Source: Phycisphaerales bacterium
GTDB taxonomy: Bacteria > Planctomycetota > Phycisphaerae > Phycisphaerales > UBA1924
Direction of reading: 5' to 3'
DNA: 64,000 bases
Assembly: GCA_029260345.1 (NCBI GenBank)
Contig: JAJDDK010000004.1
Coordinates: forward strand, 1 to 64,000
Below the pieces are notes generated by a model that saw only the letters and a program-made list of their open reading frames with translations, did not search any database and was not told the DNA's origin. The stretch's first letter is position 1. Each line of letters opens with the position of its first letter. Positions 11,874-20,918 of this stretch are shown here, piece after piece. The translations under genes were made by a program, and so were the position numbers.

Positions 11874-13337
11874 TCAGACCGTCCAGCTCGCCAGCAGTGC
11901 GGCAAGATCAGAACCGTCCGTCACGCCGTCATTGTTGAAGTCCGTCGCGCCCGGGTTGCCCCAGTTCGCGAGCAGCGCCGCAAGGTCGGTGCCGTTGACG
12001 ATGCCGTCGCCGTTGAGGTCCGTCACCGGGCCGCCAACGCCGCAATCTTCAGTGGTCTGCATGAAGACGCGCCAGCCCTGGCACAGGCCCTGGAAGATGT
12101 CGAGGCAACCGTCGTTGTTGATGTCGATGAAATCGAAATCGTGCGCCGGATTGTGGAAGCCCTGATCAACAGGGAACGCATCGGTCAGCGCGCCGTTGCC
12201 GGGGTTGTTCCAAAGCTGCCATTCTTCGCCCGGGTTGCAGTTGGCGATGTCCACGTCGATCGGAGCGACGCCGATGTCAAGGTCGCCATCGTTGTCGATG
12301 TCGCCCTGCTTGACGTTGCCGCCGAAGCCGCTGGTTCGATTATTGTTGGCCGAACTGCTGCTGTAGGACAACGCGGCGCCGTCGGCGCTGGTGCGGAAGT
12401 GAACGCGGTCGTTGCCGTCCTTCACGACGTATACGTCCATGTCGCCGTCGCCGTTGTAGTCGGCAATGCGGAACATGTACGGGTCGCCGCCTTCGAGATT
12501 CAGGCCATTCCAGCTGAAGTTGCCGGTGCCGTCGTTGATGAGCGGAACCAAGGCGATGCTGCCCCACGGCGAGGTGCCGTACAGCGTGGACGTTTTCATG
12601 ATGTCGAGGTCGCCGTCGTTGTCGAGGTCGGCCATTTCGACGTTGGTGCCGAAGGCGCTGTTGCGCAGGTTGCCCATGCGCTCATCCACTTCGTCAACGA
12701 AGAAACCGTTGCCGGTGTTCATGAACAGCATGTCTTTGACAGCAGAGCTGGGGCCGTAATTCGAGAAGTACAGATCCTTCCAGCCATCGCCATCGATATC
12801 GCCCGCCCAGCCCGCGCAGAACTGGAGCTGATTCACGTCGCCGGTCGTGACGGTCGGGAAGCGTGCGGCGGAGTCGTTCGCGAAACCGAGCCAGTTGCCG
12901 CCGCCGTCATTGCCGAGGTTCTGGTAATACTGCGGCTGCACGCCGAAAGTGCTGACGACGATAATGTCGAGCCAGCCGTCGTTGTCCATGTCCGCGACGA
13001 GCACGTCACGCGCGTCCGTCAGGATCGTGTTGAACTCCGGAGCGAACGTCGACGTGCGGTCAACGAGCGTGCCCATCTCATTCATGAGGAGCACGTCGGC
13101 TCGCGGGCCGGCCACTGAGAACGGACGCTTGCGAACCACAACGACGTCCATCCAGCCGTCCTGATTGAAGTCGCCGATGTTTGTGTCTTTCTCTTCCGCG
13201 TCGTTGATTCCAACGGCGCCGATCATGCTCAGACGGGTGTCCGTCTCGTTCGCAAATGTCATTTGCGCCGACGCCGATGTCACCATGGTCAACGCGCAGG
13301 CGCTGCCAGCGACAACAATTAGTGCTTTTCTCATCAT
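11874..13337 (-). CDS. Secreted FG-GAP/VCBS repeat protein with C-terminal dockerin
   Basis: 487 residues from the chosen start, which gives a signal peptide (MMRKALIVVAGSACALTMVT, cleavage after ASAQ) with AGGGA just upstream; a longer in-frame start at 13499 adds an unlikely leader. The body is made of beta-propeller-like FG-GAP repeats with calcium loops such as DFNQDGWMDVVVV, DMDNDGWLDIIVV, DIDGDGWKDLYF and DLDNDGDLDIM. The end is a two-repeat dockerin (DLNGDGIVNGTDLAALLANW and DFNNDGVTDGSDLAALLASW). It is probably exported and held in a surface or extracellular assembly; the ligand is unknown. Two relatives lie at 26948-30064. No cohesin is visible in the window. Confidence 0.85.
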   Translation of the reverse strand: MMRKALIVVAGSACALTMVTSASAQMTFANETDTRLSMIGAVGINDAEEKDTNIGDFNQDGWMDVVVVRKRPFSVAGPRADVLLMNEMGTLVDRTSTFAPEFNTILTDARDVLVADMDNDGWLDIIVVSTFGVQPQYYQNLGNDGGGNWLGFANDSAARFPTVTTGDVNQLQFCAGWAGDIDGDGWKDLYFSNYGPSSAVKDMLFMNTGNGFFVDEVDERMGNLRNSAFGTNVEMADLDNDGDLDIMKTSTLYGTSPWGSIALVPLINDGTGNFSWNGLNLEGGDPYMFRIADYNGDGDMDVYVVKDGNDRVHFRTSADGAALSYSSSSANNNRTSGFGGNVKQGDIDNDGDLDIGVAPIDVDIANCNPGEEWQLWNNPGNGALTDAFPVDQGFHNPAHDFDFIDINNDGCLDIFQGLCQGWRVFMQTTEDCGVGGPVTDLNGDGIVNGTDLAALLANWGNPGATDFNNDGVTDGSDLAALLASWTV

Positions 13338-13596
13338 TGGTCCCTTGTCTCCGCTCGAACTGGGTTCGGAACTGAGGATCGCTTTGCTCGGATGCCTACC
13401 GAAGCGACCGGCGCCATCAGCGCCGGAGGCATGCTCGCAACAGCCCCTCACGATTGACAGAACTACGTAGTTTGAGTCTAACCCGCACTCACAGACCATT
13501 CAATTGAAAAGATCCGAACAAAGCGACTTCCAACGAATTGATTGGCTATGGGACAATCATCCCAATCCGCCATCATCCCTTGGATATTGGCAATAA

Positions 13597-14247
13597 TTAT
13601 CGGCGGACCAAACGGGACAATTCCCCCGCGAACCACTGGCCCGGATCGCGACCATTGACTTGATCGCATTGAAACCGCGTGACTCGCCAGACGCCGTCGG
13701 CGTCCCGACGCCAGGACAACTCCCAACTACTAAATGTCGGGCCTCCCTCGCGGATGTTCACACGCACGACAACGCGCGAACGAGCCGCGTTCTGACTATC
13801 CACCGTCGCCGTCCGATCAAGAATCCCGAAATCACTGACACCCACTTCGCGGTCGAGCATCTCGATCGCGGCGAGCAACTCGTCCCTGGATAGGCTGAAC
13901 GCCCCCATTCCGGCGAGATGCAACTTGGCGTCCTCGGCCAGCAATTCGTCTGCTTCGGCCACCTGGCCCGAAGCCGCCGCTGCGATGATCTGTCCGGTCG
14001 AGCGGCGCACCGCTTCGTGATTGGTCTGCACCAACGTGGCCACCGTGAAAACCACGATCGCGGCGACCATCAAGAGCGAGCCAATCAAAAGGCCGCGTCG
14101 GAACTGCTCGCGCCGATTCAATACCACCACGGTCAAAATCGCTGCAATAACGAGCAAACCGGCCGCGGCGGCTGGTCGTTCCAGAAGCATCTGCTGCCAC
14201 ACCGGCGGCTGCGGAAGCGGTTCAATACTGGGGATGAATTGATTCAC
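13597..14247 (-). CDS. Membrane protein with NTF2/SnoaL-like domain
   Basis: 216 residues. Two membrane segments lie near the N-terminus (about 28-44 and 52-72), separated by a short basic loop (NRREQFRRG). The remaining 140 residues should be extracytoplasmic and read like a SnoaL/NTF2-type alpha+beta fold: a helix pair (IIAAAASGQVAEADELLAEDAKLHL), then strands ending in SWELSWRRDADGVWRVTRFQC. Such domains bind small ligands or serve as scaffolds; no catalytic set can be named. It diverges from the DUF115/neu operon across about 110 bp, with no evidence of a shared role. The fold assignment is by eye. Confidence 0.6.
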   Translation of the reverse strand: MNQFIPSIEPLPQPPVWQQMLLERPAAAAGLLVIAAILTVVVLNRREQFRRGLLIGSLLMVAAIVVFTVATLVQTNHEAVRRSTGQIIAAAASGQVAEADELLAEDAKLHLAGMGAFSLSRDELLAAIEMLDREVGVSDFGILDRTATVDSQNAARSRVVVRVNIREGGPTFSSWELSWRRDADGVWRVTRFQCDQVNGRDPGQWFAGELSRLVRR

Positions 14248-14356
14248 ATGCCTTTCCTGCAGGGCGCTTGCGCCGCCTCCCGATACATGAATGGAGCGTG
14301 CGCGTCCTCACACGAGATACGCCCCAGCGCCATTCCAGTTCCACCGAATACTGCCA

Positions 14357-17300
14357 ATGACCACCGTCGCGTCGCAACCCACCGCTGTTCCCGGAGCTCT
14401 CCAGCGCAATCTGCGCGCCGTGTCAATGCGATCGCCGCACGTTTCGCAAGCGATCACCGAAGCGCCAGAGCCGCTTGATCTCGAACTCTTCGAATCTGAT
14501 GAGCGCGGCGCCATCACGGGCAGTCTCGCCAATCGAGCCCTCGCCAGCCACCGGCGCCCCATCACCGAAGCAAAGCGCCTCGCAGAAACCATTGACCCCA
14601 AAGCCGCCGGCGCCGTCGTCATTCTCGGATTTGGCCTCGGCCACCATATCGAGGCGATCGCGAGCCGATGCGCCGGGGAATGCATTCTGGTGGTCTTTGA
14701 GCCGGATGTGTCGTTGCTGCGCGCCGTCCTCTCACGCATCGATCACAGTGACTGGCTCGGCCGGGGCAATGTGGTCATCGCCACCAACCCCGCTGACGCC
14801 GCCACATTGACGTCGTCCCTGCGTGAACAGCAGGGTTTGATGACCATGGGCGTGCGCATTGCCGAACACCTCCCCAGCCGTCAGCGTCTCGGCGACTCGG
14901 CGGCTCAGTTCTGCGAAACGTTTTCGCGCGTCCTCGCGGCGGCGCGCACGACGATCGTCACCACGCTGGTGCAATCCGAAACTACCGTGCGCAATTTCCT
15001 TGGTAACGCGCGCGCGTATGTTGAGCATCCCGGCGTCACCGATCTCGCCAAATGCGCCGCCGGCTTTCCAGCGATCACCGTCGCCGCCGGCCCGAGCCTC
15101 GCGCACAACATCGAACTTTTGAAAACGCCGGGCCTGCGCGAGCATTGCGTCATTATCGCCGCGCAAACGGTGCTCAAGCCCTTGCTCGCCAAAGGCATCA
15201 AGCCGCACTTCGTGACGTCGCTCGACTTTCACGAGATCAGTGCCCGTTTCTACGAAGGTCTCACGCCTGAACAAGTCGCCGACACCACACTGATTGTCGA
15301 ACCCAAGGCGAATCCCGCGATCATTCGCGCCTTCCCCGGACCGAAGCGTCTTCCCGCCGAACAAACACTCGATGTGTTGCTTGGCGAAGAACTGGCCGGC
15401 GATCATGGCGCTATTCGCGCCGGTTCAACGGTGGCGCATCTCTCGTACTTCGTCGCGCGGCTGCTGGGCTGCGATCCCGTCATCATGATCGGGCAGGATC
15501 TTGGATTCACTGATGGGTTGTATTACGCCAATGGCGCCGCGATCCATTCCGTGTGGTCCGGTGAACTCAACACGTTCCGCTCCCTTGAAATGATGGAATG
15601 GGAACGCATCGTGCGGCATCGACAACAATTGCGAAAAGTCACTTCCGTCGACGGCAACGAAATCTACACCGACGAACAAATGGCGACCTACCTCGCCGAA
15701 TTTGATCGCGTGATCCTCGAGGACTCCCGCACCGGACGCACTACGATCGACGCCACCGAGGGCGGCGCCGCCAAAGCAAACGCAGAGACGATGACGCTCG
15801 CGGACGCCATCGCGGCACACGTTTCCTTCGACAGCAAACCGCTCCCCAACTTCGCCGCGCCCACCGTCGCCGATTCAGACGCGGCCCAGCGATGGAACAA
15901 AGCATCACAGCGAATCGAATCAATTCGAAAGGACGTTGTTCGTCTGGCGAAACTCAGTCGAGATTCCGATCGGCTGCTTGAGCAAATGATCGACCATGTC
16001 GACGACCCCGCCGCAGTGAACCGCCTCATCCGCAAGACGCACAAGCTGCGCGATGAGGCGATGTCCATGACGACTGCGTTCGCGCTCGTGCAACGACTCA
16101 ACCAGATGGGCGCATTCAAACGTGTGCGCGCCGATCGCGAGATCACGCTCACGGACGATCTGTCGCCGCAGGAAACGCAGCGCCGGCGCATCGAACGCGA
16201 TCGCGTCAATGTGAAATGGATCGCGGAGTCATCTGATTCACTCGTGCGGCTGATCGACAGCGCCAGCGCCGATTCCGAGTCACCGAAAAAACATCTGCAC
16301 AAGCAGAATTCCAGCGTCACAGTCACAAAAGCAATATCGCCCCAGTCGGCGAAGAAGCTCGTCGGCGCTATCGTCGTGTTTGATCCTGAGCGCAGCGCCC
16401 TCGGCGTGCCGCGCGATGGCGCGCGCGATATCGCCGGTCGTCCAGCGCTCGCCTGGACGCTCGCACGCCTCGCGCAGTGCAAGCGATTGAATCGTGCCGT
16501 TATCGTCACGACCGATGAATCCGCGGCTCAGGCCATAATCGCGGCGCACCCGGTCGATCTGAATACAGACGTCGTGACCGTCGAGGAGCGCACGCTCCGT
16601 CGTCCGGGCATCGCCGCAGCAAGGCTCTTCTCCCGCACCACGTGGCGCGGCGGCATCGCCAACATCACCTGCCATGATGAAAACTTCCTCCCGGAAGCGA
16701 TTCACGAGGTGATGTGCGCTCGCGATTGGCGGGCCGCGCTGCTTGGTGGCGCAGATTGGTCGCTGGTTGATCCGCAACTGTGCGACGATGCGATCGACCG
16801 CTGGACCGAAGCAACCGGCAATCTGCTCGCGTTCTCGCAAGCGCCGCCGGGACTCTGCGGCTGCGTCATCGATCGCACACTGCTCGACCAGTGGCGCGGC
16901 TCGAAAAACCTCGGCGTGCTCGGCGCCATCGGCGGGATGCTGGGCTATCACCCGCGACGTCCCACGCCTGACCCGATCGCCCAGCGGGCCTGCGCTGCCA
17001 TCGATCCGCGCATTCGTGATGCGCACGCGCGATTCATCGTGGATGACCATCGTGCAGCGGCGTTGATTGAAGAGTTCAGCGAAGACGCGCTGACCTGGTC
17101 TGCATTGGAAGTGATCAATCGCGCCAATGCCGCCGCCCCCTGCTCGCCACACCACTATGTCATTGAATTGTGCGCCGGCCGTCCGAAACACGGTGTTGTC
17201 GCACCATGGGCGACGGGCGTGAGCGAAGATTGGAAAACCACGCCGCGGGAACGCATTGAATCCATCCTGCAAGCAATCGGCGCTGCGCGCAATGACGCGA

Positions 17301-17839
17301 TCGTCACATTCACCGGTGTCGGCGATCCACTCACGCATCCGGACATCATTGATCTGATCAGCTTCGCGAAACAATGCGGCGTTGCAGGCGCGCATGTTCG
17401 CACACCGCTGCATACAGATCGCACGATGCTCGATGCCCTGCTCAAATCGCCCCTCGATGTCTTGAGCGTTGATCTCTTCGCAAACACCGCCGCGACGTAT
17501 GAGAAACTCACCGGCGTTGAAGGTTTCCGCGCCGCGCTCGAGAACATTGACCGTCTCATTCAATCGCGAGCTGGAACACCGCCCGATGCGATGCCGTGGA
17601 TTGTGCCGCACATCACGCGCTGCGAATCAACAATTGATGAAATCGAAGGCTTTTACGACAAGTGGCTCATTGTCCTCGGCGCGGCGGTGATTGATCCGTT
17701 GCCGCAAGGGACGATCACGGGTCGCATTTCAGCATTGGACCTTCCAACCGGCGCAGCGCAATTGCGACAACGAACAACCATGGACGTCCCAATGGACGCC
17801 GACCTGAACGACATCGCTGCAAATGCGGGATGGTTATGA
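14357..17839 (+). CDS. DUF115 (Maf-like) protein fused to nucleotidyltransferase-like and degenerate radical-SAM-like domains
   Basis: 1160 residues. Residues about 80-400 are a DUF115/Maf-type domain, with PAITVAAGPSLAHNIELL (238-255) and VIMIGQDLGFTDGLYYANG (375-393). Maf proteins are linked to transfer of nonulosonic acids onto flagellin. A helical linker (about 505-640) leads to a domain at 665-880 resembling SpsF/CMP-sugar nucleotidyltransferases (GAIVVFDPERSALGVPRD, GRPALAWTLARLAQC, AVIVTTDESAAQA) but without a convincing catalytic set. Residues 930-1125 resemble a radical-SAM barrel (TFTGVGDPLTHPDIIDL) but lack the CxxxCxxC cluster motif. It overlaps neuA by 4 bp (ATGA). The upstream in-frame ATG at 14291 is less likely. 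It may be the glycosyl transferase or scaffold for the sugar made by neuABC. Confidence 0.75.
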   Translation: MTTVASQPTAVPGALQRNLRAVSMRSPHVSQAITEAPEPLDLELFESDERGAITGSLANRALASHRRPITEAKRLAETIDPKAAGAVVILGFGLGHHIEAIASRCAGECILVVFEPDVSLLRAVLSRIDHSDWLGRGNVVIATNPADAATLTSSLREQQGLMTMGVRIAEHLPSRQRLGDSAAQFCETFSRVLAAARTTIVTTLVQSETTVRNFLGNARAYVEHPGVTDLAKCAAGFPAITVAAGPSLAHNIELLKTPGLREHCVIIAAQTVLKPLLAKGIKPHFVTSLDFHEISARFYEGLTPEQVADTTLIVEPKANPAIIRAFPGPKRLPAEQTLDVLLGEELAGDHGAIRAGSTVAHLSYFVARLLGCDPVIMIGQDLGFTDGLYYANGAAIHSVWSGELNTFRSLEMMEWERIVRHRQQLRKVTSVDGNEIYTDEQMATYLAEFDRVILEDSRTGRTTIDATEGGAAKANAETMTLADAIAAHVSFDSKPLPNFAAPTVADSDAAQRWNKASQRIESIRKDVVRLAKLSRDSDRLLEQMIDHVDDPAAVNRLIRKTHKLRDEAMSMTTAFALVQRLNQMGAFKRVRADREITLTDDLSPQETQRRRIERDRVNVKWIAESSDSLVRLIDSASADSESPKKHLHKQNSSVTVTKAISPQSAKKLVGAIVVFDPERSALGVPRDGARDIAGRPALAWTLARLAQCKRLNRAVIVTTDESAAQAIIAAHPVDLNTDVVTVEERTLRRPGIAAARLFSRTTWRGGIANITCHDENFLPEAIHEVMCARDWRAALLGGADWSLVDPQLCDDAIDRWTEATGNLLAFSQAPPGLCGCVIDRTLLDQWRGSKNLGVLGAIGGMLGYHPRRPTPDPIAQRACAAIDPRIRDAHARFIVDDHRAAALIEEFSEDALTWSALEVINRANAAAPCSPHHYVIELCAGRPKHGVVAPWATGVSEDWKTTPRERIESILQAIGAARNDAIVTFTGVGDPLTHPDIIDLISFAKQCGVAGAHVRTPLHTDRTMLDALLKSPLDVLSVDLFANTAATYEKLTGVEGFRAALENIDRLIQSRAGTPPDAMPWIVPHITRCESTIDEIEGFYDKWLIVLGAAVIDPLPQGTITGRISALDLPTGAAQLRQRTTMDVPMDADLNDIAANAGWL

Positions 17840-18588
17840 AACCGCTCGGACTCATTCTGGCCCGCGCTGGCAGCAAAGGCGCTCCGGGCAAGAATCGCGC
17901 GCTGCTTGCGGATCGGCCGTGTGTGATGTGGACCATTGATGACGCCCGCGACGCAGCGCTCGCACGAATTGCCATCTCAACTGACGACGCCGAAATTCAG
18001 AATCTCGCGATGAACATGGGCGTCGACGTGATCGCCCGCCCCGCGGAACTCGCTACCGACGGCGCTCGTGTTGACGATGCAGCTCGTCACGCCATCGCCG
18101 CACTCGATGATGAAACGCTGGATCCAATCGTCATCCTGTACGCCAATGTGCCGATTCGTCCGAGCGGTCTGATTGATCGAGCATTGCAGCTTTACGAATC
18201 CAGCGGCGCCGACTCGGTGCAGAGTTATGCGCCGGTCGGAAAGCATCACCCGTGGTGGACGGCGCGCGTCGATGAATCCACCGGCGCGGTCACTCCATGG
18301 GAAGGCGATGTGATCAACCATGGTGTGTTCCGGCGTCAAAACCTTCCCCCGGCGCATATTCCGGATGGCGGCGTGCTCGTCGTGTCCCGCCGCGCACTGC
18401 TGCTGGAGATCCCGGAAGCAGGCGACGGCCCGCATGCGTTCTTCGGCATCAACCGTCGCGGCGTCCTCAACGACGAAGGCGCGGTCGTCGATATTGATTC
18501 ACCGATCGATCTCATAGTCGCCGATGCGATGCTGCGCCAGCGTGCCGCGGCGGCTGACCCATTGACCTCAACATCGAGCCGCACATGA
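17836..18588 (+). CDS. neuA: CMP-nonulosonic acid synthetase (acylneuraminate cytidylyltransferase)
   Basis: 250 residues. This enzyme activates a sialic-type acid with CTP to give the CMP-sugar donor. The N-terminal nucleotide loop GLILARAGSKGAPGKNRALL (residues 4-23) is the family signature, followed by IAISTDDAEIQNLAMNMGVDVIARP and VILYANVPIRPSGLIDRAL, and it ends with the usual INRRG...DIDSPIDLIVADA. The start at 17836 makes a 4-bp ATGA overlap with the DUF115 gene; an ATG two codons earlier is possible. Its own stop overlaps the neuB start in the same way. NeuA, PseF and LegF cannot be separated by eye. Confidence 0.9.
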   Translation: MKPLGLILARAGSKGAPGKNRALLADRPCVMWTIDDARDAALARIAISTDDAEIQNLAMNMGVDVIARPAELATDGARVDDAARHAIAALDDETLDPIVILYANVPIRPSGLIDRALQLYESSGADSVQSYAPVGKHHPWWTARVDESTGAVTPWEGDVINHGVFRRQNLPPAHIPDGGVLVVSRRALLLEIPEAGDGPHAFFGINRRGVLNDEGAVVDIDSPIDLIVADAMLRQRAAAADPLTSTSSRT

Positions 18589-19655
18589 CCGTTCCATGGC
18601 TGACGACAGCGCCGCCGTACATCATCGCCGAGATCGGCGTGAATCACGATGGCTCAGTGGAACGAGCGCTTGAACTTGTGGACGCCGCGGCGACCGCAGG
18701 GGCCAGCGCTGTCAAATTGCAACTCTTCAAGACTGACTTGCTCATGAGCCGCGCTTCGCGCCTTGCGGCGTACCAGAAATCCGCCGGCGAGCAAGACCCC
18801 TTCGCCATGCTGCGCCGACTCGAACTCACGGTTGATGAAATGGCGCCCATCGTCGATCGCGCCTCTTCGCACGGGCTGGACGCCATTGTCACCGTTTTCA
18901 GTGTCGAACTTGTGCGCGAGGCTGAGCGCCTGAACTGGAACGCCTACAAGAGCGCTTCCCCCGATGTCATCAACCGGCCACTTCTGGAAGCAATGGCGAA
19001 CACGGGTCGGCCGTTGATTGTCAGCGCGGGCGCCGCGACGCTCGAGGAAACGACGCGAGCCGCGCAGTGGCTTGATGGCGCGAGCGACCGCATCGCATTC
19101 CTGCAATGCGTCAGTTCGTACCCCACACCACCGCACGAAGCGGCACTGGGCGGGATGCTCGCGCTGCGCGAAGCGATCGAAGCGCCGGTCGGGTACAGCG
19201 ATCACACCGCCGAAACGGACACCGGCGCGCTGGCGACACAACTCGGTGCGTGCATCCTCGAGAAACATCTCACGTATGACCGCGCCGCGCGCGGCCCCGA
19301 TCATGCGGCGTCACTCGAGCCGGACATGTTCAAGGAATATGTGACACTCGCGCGCGAAGCTGCCGCGGTGCCTGCGGGACACGCAATCGATGGTGTTTCA
19401 CTCGACTCCGATCCGCGCATCGGCCCCATCGAAAAATGTGTCTCCAGCGCCGAGCGCGATGTGCGTCACGTGTCCCGGCAAAGCATTGTCGCGCGCCATG
19501 GCCTGGTCGCAGGCCAAACCATTACGCGCGCCGATCTCACCATCAAGAGGCCCGGAATCGGCATTGAACCGTGGCGGCTCAACGAAATCGTCGGTCAACA
19601 CGCCGCACGGGCGATCGAGTCCGACACGCCGCTGGTCGATGAAGACATTGCATGA
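18585..19655 (+). CDS. neuB: N-acetylneuraminate / nonulosonic acid synthase
   Basis: 356 residues. It condenses phosphoenolpyruvate with an N-acetyl-mannosamine-type sugar to form the nine-carbon acid. The TIM-barrel N-terminal signature IIAEIGVNHDGSVERALELV (9-28) and AVKLQLFKTDLLMSRAS are intact, as is GYSDHTAETDTGALATQLGA. The C-terminal SAF/antifreeze-like domain (about 295-356) reads SRQSIVARHGLVAGQTITRA and ends in KRPGIGIEPWRL. Start and stop both overlap neighbours by 4 bp. No bacillosamine- or pseudaminate-type genes (aminotransferase, dehydratase) are nearby, so Neu5Ac is the simplest product; a legionaminic-type product with other genes elsewhere is possible. Confidence 0.92.
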   Translation: MTVPWLTTAPPYIIAEIGVNHDGSVERALELVDAAATAGASAVKLQLFKTDLLMSRASRLAAYQKSAGEQDPFAMLRRLELTVDEMAPIVDRASSHGLDAIVTVFSVELVREAERLNWNAYKSASPDVINRPLLEAMANTGRPLIVSAGAATLEETTRAAQWLDGASDRIAFLQCVSSYPTPPHEAALGGMLALREAIEAPVGYSDHTAETDTGALATQLGACILEKHLTYDRAARGPDHAASLEPDMFKEYVTLAREAAAVPAGHAIDGVSLDSDPRIGPIEKCVSSAERDVRHVSRQSIVARHGLVAGQTITRADLTIKRPGIGIEPWRLNEIVGQHAARAIESDTPLVDEDIA

Positions 19656-20800
19656 GCGCTGCCCAGCCAACTCGTCGTGTCGCGGTCGTCACCGGCACGC
19701 GCGCTGAGTTTGGATTGCTGGAAACCGTCATGCGCGCCGTCGCCGCGCATCACGATCTTGAACTGCAGACCATTGTGACCGGCGCCCATCTGCTGAAGCC
19801 GTCCGAAACGTGGCGCGAGGTCGCGGAATCGTTCGACATCGCCGCGACCGTTCCGATGCAATCCACACAGGCGCCGACGCGCCTCGACGATGCGTCGGCG
19901 CTTGGCCGCGGCATTCAGGGGCTTGCTGCATCGTTTCAGGAACTTCGCCCGGATTGGGTCGTCGTTCTCGGTGATCGCATCGAAGCGTTCGCCGCAGGCG
20001 CCGCCGCGAGCATTGGGGGCATCGCCGTCGCGCACATTCACGGCGGCGATCGCGCCGAGGGCGTCGCCGATGAAGCGATGCGTCATGCCATCACCAAACT
20101 CGCGCATCTGCATTTACCCGCGACGGCGCAGTCCGCTGATCGCATTGAACGAATGGGTGAGGACGCGTCGCGCATTCACGTTGTTGGTTCACCTGCCATT
20201 GACGGACTCACCGGAACAGCGCCGCTGGACGACACCACATGGCGCGAACTCGGCCGCCCGGAGATTGTGATTCTGTTTCATCCCACCGGCCGTGCCGATG
20301 AAGACGAACACACCGATGCGCAAGCGATCCTCGATGCCTGCGCCGGTCGGCGCACGTTGGCGCTGCACCCCAACCATGACCCCGGTCGCGCCGGAGTTCT
20401 CCACGCGCTCGAAGCTCACGCCAAAGAAAGCGATGAGCTTCGCGTGATCTCGCATTTGCCGCGCCCGCAGTTTGTCGGGGCGCTCAAGCGCCTCAGCAAG
20501 AGTGGCGGCGTGGTCGTCGGCAACTCTTCAGCCGGTCTGATCGAGTGCGCCGCGTTGCGTGTCCCCGTGGTGGATATTGGACCTCGCCAGGGCGGACGCG
20601 AACGCGCCGGCAACGTCATTCATGTTGAGTCGCCGCACGTCGCCGACCTGCAAGCCGCGATCGATCAAGCGTGTTGCCTACATCTCACTGGCTTGGCTCA
20701 CCCCTATGGCGACGGCCACACCGGCGAACGCATCGCCGCTCTGCTCGCCGAGATCGACCCGTCCCAATCGGGTTATCTGCGCAAACGCAACGCGTACTAG
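19652..20800 (+). CDS. neuC: UDP-N-acetylglucosamine 2-epimerase, hydrolysing
   Basis: 382 residues. NeuC removes UDP while epimerising UDP-GlcNAc to ManNAc, the substrate for NeuB. The GT-B-fold N-terminus VAVVTGTRAEFGLLETVMRA (9-28) is the NeuC signature; DWVVVLGDRIEAFAAGAAAS and VAHIHGGDRAEGVADEAMRH match the active-site region, and VVVGNSSAGLIECAALRVPV matches the UDP-binding part. It is the last gene of the four-gene operon, with a 4-bp overlap to neuB. LegG-type enzymes acting on a diacetamido sugar look alike, so the exact substrate is open. Confidence 0.9.
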   Translation: MSAAQPTRRVAVVTGTRAEFGLLETVMRAVAAHHDLELQTIVTGAHLLKPSETWREVAESFDIAATVPMQSTQAPTRLDDASALGRGIQGLAASFQELRPDWVVVLGDRIEAFAAGAAASIGGIAVAHIHGGDRAEGVADEAMRHAITKLAHLHLPATAQSADRIERMGEDASRIHVVGSPAIDGLTGTAPLDDTTWRELGRPEIVILFHPTGRADEDEHTDAQAILDACAGRRTLALHPNHDPGRAGVLHALEAHAKESDELRVISHLPRPQFVGALKRLSKSGGVVVGNSSAGLIECAALRVPVVDIGPRQGGRERAGNVIHVESPHVADLQAAIDQACCLHLTGLAHPYGDGHTGERIAALLAEIDPSQSGYLRKRNAY

Positions 20801-20918
20801 CGCTGCGTGAGTGGTCGAAAAAAACCTCACCTTCAGGGTGATCCGCCGCAAAAGTCGCGCCCCGCTTGGGTCGATGTTCCACGAAGGCTTGCAACGCCCG
20901 AGAAGTGGAGACCCGATT

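Noticed and set aside
12141-13118. 325-codon Val/Ala-rich plus-strand frame
   Set aside because: A shadow of the FG-GAP repeats on the minus strand, whose calcium loops and signal peptide are clear.
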